Made by a program: the position numbers and the translations under genes
Shown: positions 5,512 to 8,527 of the stretch, piece after piece
How positions within the stretch are numbered: the stretch's first letter is position 1
Layout of the letters: each line of letters begins with the position of its first letter
Notes under the pieces: model-generated
Told to the model about the DNA's origin: nothing
Seen by the model: only the letters and a program-made list of their open reading frames with translations
Database searches by the model: none
DNA from: an uncultured Clostridia bacterium
GTDB lineage: Bacteria > Bacillota > Clostridia > Christensenellales > Aristaeellaceae
Assembly: GCA_937874275.1 (NCBI GenBank)
Contig: CALNAU010000135.1
Coordinates: 1 to 8,527, forward strand
Direction of reading: 5' to 3'
DNA length: 8,527 nt

Positions 5512-6222
5512 TCATGCGATACTGAGGGCGATTTCAATCATCTGGGTAAAGGTCTCCCGCGCCTGGTCGCTGCCCAGGGCTTCGCCGGTGAACGGGTTGT
5601 CGGAGATGGTGAGCAGCGCCAGCGCCTTTTTGCCCGCGGCCGCGGCGTTGAGGTACAGGGCATAGGTCTCCATCTCCACCGCCAGCACGCCCAGCTTGCC
5701 CAGTACCTGCACGGGGCTGGGCTCGGTTTTATCGTAGAAGATGTCAGAGGAGTATACCGGCCCCATGCGCATCACGATGCCCAGGCGGTCGGCCTCGCGC
5801 TTGGCGGCGCACAACAGGTCAAAGTCGGCGCAGGGGGCCATGTTGCCCCTAAAGCCGAACTGGCTGCCGTAATTGGAGTTGGAGTACGCGCTCATCGCGG
5901 CCACCACGCTGCGCAGCTTGAGGCTCTGGTCCATCATGCCGGCCGAGCCCACGCGGATGATCTGCTCCACCCCGTAGGCGTGGTACAGCTCGTAGGAGTA
6001 GATGCCGATGGTGGGCATGCCCATGCCGGACGCCATCACCGATACCTGCTTGCCCTTGTATTCACCGGTATAACCCTGTATGCCGCGCACGTCGTTGACC
6101 AGGCGGGCGTTCTCCAGGTAGGTTTCGGCGATGAAGCGGCTGCGCAGCGGGTCGCCGGGCATCAGCACGGTGCGGGCGAAGTCGCCCTTCTTGGCATTGC
6201 TGTGCAAGGTTGGTATATTCAT
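5512..6222 (-). CDS. deoD: Purine nucleoside phosphorylase, DeoD type
   Basis: This enzyme phosphorolyses purine (deoxy)nucleosides to the free base and (deoxy)ribose 1-phosphate for purine salvage; family members are cytosolic hexamers. The 236-residue length equals that of the family. Residues matching the E. coli enzyme are H7 (nucleoside sugar, from the neighbouring subunit), R27 in MPGDPLRSR and R46 in NDVRG (phosphate), IIRVGSAG near 88-95, E183/E185 in VEMET (ribose), D208 in TISDN and R222 (base protonation). The start is ATG 6222, preceded by GGGAG seven bases upstream. It begins one base after the stop of the aldo/keto reductase, so it is co-transcribed and probably translationally coupled. 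It is the last gene of the dipeptidase-AKR-deoD operon. No good terminator follows; the palindromic element at 5421-5459 is the nearest hairpin. Confidence 0.96.
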   Translation of the reverse strand: MNIPTLHSNAKKGDFARTVLMPGDPLRSRFIAETYLENARLVNDVRGIQGYTGEYKGKQVSVMASGMGMPTIGIYSYELYHAYGVEQIIRVGSAGMMDQSLKLRSVVAAMSAYSNSNYGSQFGFRGNMAPCADFDLLCAAKREADRLGIVMRMGPVYSSDIFYDKTEPSPVQVLGKLGVLAVEMETYALYLNAAAAGKKALALLTISDNPFTGEALGSDQARETFTQMIEIALSIA

Positions 6223-6223
6223 G

Positions 6224-7117
6224 TTATTTCTCCCATCCGCCGTTGTTTTTAAGGAAAAACGGCTGTTCACTTACCATGGCGTAGCGCTCGGCCAGCAATG
6301 CCTTGTCCTCCCCGGTCAGCGGGGTTTGCAGCACCTGGTCGACGTGGTCCACCATGAAGCTGAAGTTCTCATAGTTGCCGGGCGGCACCAGCACATCCGC
6401 GCCCATGGCCAGCGTGTAGCGCATGGCGGCGATGCGCAGCGCCTTGTCCGCGCGGTCAAAGGGTTTGCACCAGCTCTTGGGGTAGGGGGAGGCCTCGCGC
6501 TCGCCCTCATCCCGCCAGGCGCGCTCAATCAGCGTCTTCATGCCCAGCAGGCCAAAGCCCAGCTGCTCCTTGCGGCGCGCCACCTCCCCGCCGATGCCCT
6601 CGCCCATCTCCAACTGGTAGTTCATGGGAAACAGCACCGTGTCAAAGGGGTACAGCGCCAGGCATTGCAGGGCTGCCTGCTGCGCGTGGGCGGAGAAGCC
6701 GATTTTGCGCACGACGCCCTCCTGCTTGCGCTTGACCAGCAGCTCCATCACGCCGTCCTTGGCAAAGGCGCGCTCCACATCCTCCGGCGTGGTCATGGCA
6801 TGCAGCTGGTACAGGTCAAAGTAGTCGGTGTGCAGCAGCTGCATGGATCGCTCCATTTCCCGGCGGGCGCCTTCCAGTCCGCGCTCGGTGGTTTTGCAGG
6901 CCAGGTACACGTCGCGCCGGTGGGCGCGCAGCGACTGGCCTAACTTTTCCTCGGCATCGCGGTAGGTGGGCGCTACGTCAAAGTAGTTGATGCCCCTGTC
7001 CAGCGCCCAGGACACATAGCGGTCGCTGGCCGCCTGCCCCTCATCGGAGGAGATGATGCCGCCATAGACCACCGCGCTGACCTGATACCCCGTATTGCCC
7101 AGCGGCCTGTAATGCAT
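6224..7117 (-). CDS. Aldo/keto reductase
   Basis: This is a 297-residue (alpha/beta)8-barrel oxidoreductase that would reduce aldehydes or ketones with NAD(P)H; its substrate is not evident. It opens with the family start YRPLGNTGYQVSAVVYGG (3-20). The catalytic tetrad is complete: D47 and Y52 in FDVAPTY, K75 in LACKTT and H106 in LYQLH. The later GFSAH (about 139-143) and GADVLVPPGN (about 247-256) segments also fit. It lacks the C-terminal ferredoxin-like Cys clusters found in some clostridial relatives. The start ATG 7117 has GAGG five bases upstream, overlapping the stop of the dipeptidase. It is the middle gene of a three-gene operon. It could act on carbonyl compounds released in salvage metabolism, but nothing in the sequence fixes this. 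Confidence 0.93.
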   Translation of the reverse strand: MHYRPLGNTGYQVSAVVYGGIISSDEGQAASDRYVSWALDRGINYFDVAPTYRDAEEKLGQSLRAHRRDVYLACKTTERGLEGARREMERSMQLLHTDYFDLYQLHAMTTPEDVERAFAKDGVMELLVKRKQEGVVRKIGFSAHAQQAALQCLALYPFDTVLFPMNYQLEMGEGIGGEVARRKEQLGFGLLGMKTLIERAWRDEGEREASPYPKSWCKPFDRADKALRIAAMRYTLAMGADVLVPPGNYENFSFMVDHVDQVLQTPLTGEDKALLAERYAMVSEQPFFLKNNGGWEK

Positions 7118-7124
7118 GGATGCC

Positions 7125-8018
7125 TCAAATTCTGGCGAAGTAGTCGATCATCGCTTCGCCGGCGATGCTTTTCACCTGCTGCTCGCTGTAGCCGCGGCGG
7201 CGCAGCGCGTCCAGCAGCGCCGGGAAATCCGCCGGGTTGTCCAGCCCCTCGGGCTTGGTGCCGATGCCGTCAAAGTCGCTGCCAAAGCCAATCTTGCCCT
7301 CGCCGCCCATGGCCATCATGTGGTCAAAGTGGTCCACCAATGTATCCAGGGTGCAGCGGCCATCGGTGAGGAACGCGGGGTAGAAGTTGAGCCCCACAAA
7401 GCCGCCCGCGCGGAACAGGGCCTTGAGCTGCTCGTCGGTCAGGTTGCGCGTATGGTCCTTGATCGCCCGGCAGCAGCTGTGGCTGGCCATGGGCGGTACA
7501 TCCGTCTTTGTGAGGATGTCATTGACGCCCGCCTCGTTGAGGTGGGAGATATCCACCGCGATTTTAAGGCGCTGCATCTCCTTGATGGCCTGCAGGCCGT
7601 AGGGCTTGAGGCCGTCGGTGGCATTGACGCAGTGCGGGGTGGCCAGGCCGTTTTCGTGGTTCCAGGTGACGGCGGCCATGCGCACGCCCAGGTCGCGGTA
7701 GCGCTGGATGCTCTCCAGCCCCCGCTCAAACACCTCGCATCCCTCGATGGACAGCATCACCTTCACCTGGCCGTCCACGGCCTCGCTGGGGTCCATCGCC
7801 TGCACCCAGCCCTGGGCCTTGAGGCCCTCAAAGGCTGCCAGCATTTTCTCAAACAGGGCCTCGGTCTCCTCCAGCGGGGCTTTGGGGCCCACGTACATGG
7901 CCATCACCTGCAGAGCCACGCTGCCGGCCTGCAGGCGCTCCATGGTGATGTCGTTGGCGCTGCCGGGGGTGTTGACCAGGTTGTACAGGGTATCGCAGTG
8001 GGCGTCACATACTCTCAT
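7125..8018 (-). CDS. Membrane dipeptidase-family (M19) metallopeptidase
   Basis: This 297-residue protein is of the M19 (renal dipeptidase-like) family, zinc enzymes that cleave dipeptides including some with a D-residue. The metal ligands are in place: H7 and D9 (DAHCD), bridging E92 (SIEGCE), H159 (DISHLNEAG), H180 (ASHSCCRA) and D248 (GFGSDFDG). The neighbouring R184 and R191 fit substrate-carboxylate binding. No signal peptide is seen at the N-terminus, so the enzyme is likely cytosolic. At about 300 residues it is typical of the shorter bacterial forms. The start ATG 8018 is preceded by AAGGAG with eight bases between. It is the first gene of the operon with the aldo/keto reductase and deoD, 7 bp apart from the next gene. 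No promoter is obvious in the 186-bp gap upstream. Confidence 0.95.
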   Translation of the reverse strand: MRVCDAHCDTLYNLVNTPGSANDITMERLQAGSVALQVMAMYVGPKAPLEETEALFEKMLAAFEGLKAQGWVQAMDPSEAVDGQVKVMLSIEGCEVFERGLESIQRYRDLGVRMAAVTWNHENGLATPHCVNATDGLKPYGLQAIKEMQRLKIAVDISHLNEAGVNDILTKTDVPPMASHSCCRAIKDHTRNLTDEQLKALFRAGGFVGLNFYPAFLTDGRCTLDTLVDHFDHMMAMGGEGKIGFGSDFDGIGTKPEGLDNPADFPALLDALRRRGYSEQQVKSIAGEAMIDYFARI

Positions 8019-8204
8019 GGCAATTGCTCCTTATTCATGCGTTTGTCCCAATGGCCGGGGTTGGCCGGGTTGCTTGACCGTGGTGAAGGCAAGGCTGGTT
8101 ACCATGTCGGCAGCCAGCCTGTGGACGCCCGGCGTCCGTTTAAATCCTTGCGAGTGCCGCCACGGGCGGCTTGTCATCATAGCGGGGCAAGCCCGCGGTG
8201 GCGC
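8019..8204. other. 186-bp hairpin-rich gap between the HPr-like gene and the dipeptidase operon
   Basis: No gene or known riboswitch is recognised. Visible structure consists of GGACGCC/GGCGTCC (8123-8137, one-base centre), GCCGCC/GGCGGC (8156-8170, 3-base centre), GCGGG/CCCGC (8182-8196) and AGGCTGG/CCAGCCT (8092-8098 and 8114-8120). There is also a near-tandem GGCCGGGGTT/GGCCGGGTTG at 8053-8072. None has a good U-tract on the minus strand. TATGAT (minus strand, near 8180-8175) could be a -10 box but has no convincing -35. The gap may be a structured leader or processing region. Confidence 0.4.
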
Positions 8205-8432
8205 TTAGATGGTGAAGGCCTTCAGGTCGGCCAGCAGGTCATCACACTCTTCCGCGTACACTTCCAGGGAGATGGGCTTGCTGAGGTCCAGCGAAAAAAT
8301 ACCCAGAATGGACTTGGCGTCCACCACGTGGCGGCCCGCGCGCAGGTCCATCTCATAGGGGTAGCGGCTGACAACGTTGACAAAGGCCTTGACTTCCTCG
8401 GCAAAGCTAAGTTTGATCGGAATAGATTTCAT
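8205..8432 (-). CDS. HPr-like protein lacking the phosphorylatable His
   Basis: This 75-residue protein resembles the PTS phosphocarrier HPr. The second half is clear: HVVDAKSILGIFSLDL (35-50), with S41 at the place of the regulatory Ser46, then ISLEVYAEECDDLLADLKAF. The region that should hold GLHARPA instead reads IKLSFAEEVKAFVNVV, and the only His is H35, far from the active-site position. It therefore cannot pass phosphate through His15 as HPr does, and a regulatory or structural role is more likely. Similar His-less short proteins are known to me in Clostridia, without a defined job. The start ATG 8432 has a strong AAGGAGG eight bases upstream; the open frame before it has no support. 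A promoter with TATAAT lies just upstream. Confidence 0.85.
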   Translation of the reverse strand: MKSIPIKLSFAEEVKAFVNVVSRYPYEMDLRAGRHVVDAKSILGIFSLDLSKPISLEVYAEECDDLLADLKAFTI

Positions 8433-8462
8433 AGGGGGTGCCTCCTTATTTATGCTGAGCAT

Positions 8463-8491
8463 ATTATAACTTGTCGGGCGGGGCAATACAA
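8463..8491 (-). promoter_or_regulatory. Promoter of the HPr-like gene
   Basis: On the minus strand, TTGTAT (8491-8486) and a perfect TATAAT (8468-8463) are 17 bp apart. The start would fall near 8456, about 24 bases before ATG 8432, with AAGGAGG in between. The -35 is poor (3 of 6), so activation by a factor is possible. Confidence 0.7.
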
Positions 8492-8493
8492 GG

Positions 8494-8514
8494 CGCTGTT
8501 TGCGCGCAACAGCG
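8494..8514. repeat. Inverted repeat just upstream of the HPr-like promoter
   Basis: CGCTGTT (8494-8500) and AACAGCG (8508-8514) are perfect 7-bp arms around TGCGCGC. No T-run follows on either strand, so it is a poor terminator. It ends two bases from the -35 box and could be an operator or the remains of an upstream gene's 3' hairpin. Confidence 0.45.
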
Positions 8515-8527
8515 AAAATACATGCCC

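Noticed and set aside
5355..5537. N-terminal extension of the DUF523 protein
   Set aside because: It starts with TTG inside deoD, translates the palindromic repeat (Arg-rich), and the DUF523 domain starts exactly at the ATG at 5354.
5512..5560. Possible terminator at the 3' end of deoD (GCATGAT ... ATCAT ... ATGC with a later T-run)
   Set aside because: The pairing needs bulges and a 10-base loop, and the T-run is far from the stem; too weak to annotate.
8019..8204. Known riboswitch, T-box or tRNA in the dipeptidase leader
   Set aside because: I recognise none of the conserved cores (T-box TGGNACCGCG, TPP, SAM, purine, cobalamin), and there is no cloverleaf.
1..8527. Mobile element, defence island or CRISPR array
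   Set aside because: No transposase, integrase, nuclease or regularly spaced repeats are visible; the genes are metabolic and regulatory, with uniform composition apart from the argH leader.

Overview
The window is a GC-rich bacterial chromosome segment, tightly packed with short intergenic gaps and strong Shine-Dalgarno (SD) sequences of the GGAGG type. The gene families point to a high-GC member of the Clostridia (Bacillota), probably an anaerobe: an AmmeMemoRadiSam pair, an orphan ECF S component, a His-less HPr-like protein, DUF523, and a palindromic repeat of the kind seen in gut Firmicutes. This placement is inference from gene families and base composition; there is no rRNA or marker gene here.

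Layout. Positions 1-1283 (+) hold the 3' part of an AMMECR1-domain gene (amrA) overlapping by 1 bp a radical SAM gene (amrS). They meet, with a single base between stop codons, a minus-strand MocR/GntR-type regulator (1285-2664). The regulator is divergent from an ECF-transporter S component (2776-3345, +). The ~110-bp gap between these two carries two near-consensus promoters whose -10 boxes overlap, under an imperfect 22-bp inverted repeat. The MocR protein has Arg where the PLP-anchoring Lys normally sits. A strong bidirectional terminator (about 3372-3404) separates the S component from argH (3419-4753, minus).

Upstream of argH lie an AT-rich leader, a minus-strand terminator and a DUF523 gene (4914-5354, minus). 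A palindromic repeat-like island (5355-5511) follows. The next block reads entirely on the minus strand: an HPr-like protein without the catalytic His (8205-8432), then after a 186-bp hairpin-rich gap a compact operon of M19 dipeptidase, aldo/keto reductase and deoD purine nucleoside phosphorylase (8018 down to 5512) with 7-bp and 1-bp gaps.

How the genes work together. The dipeptidase-AKR-deoD operon looks like nutrient salvage (peptides, carbonyl compounds, nucleosides). The MocR/ECF pair looks like a regulated vitamin-uptake module, for which a B6-type compound is the best guess from the regulator family. argH completes arginine biosynthesis but stands apart from argG here. No mobile-element gene, CRISPR array, tRNA or rRNA was seen, and no intergenic gap exceeds 300 bp. 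The points most worth a second look are the Lys-to-Arg MocR with its overlapping divergent promoters, and the His-less HPr.
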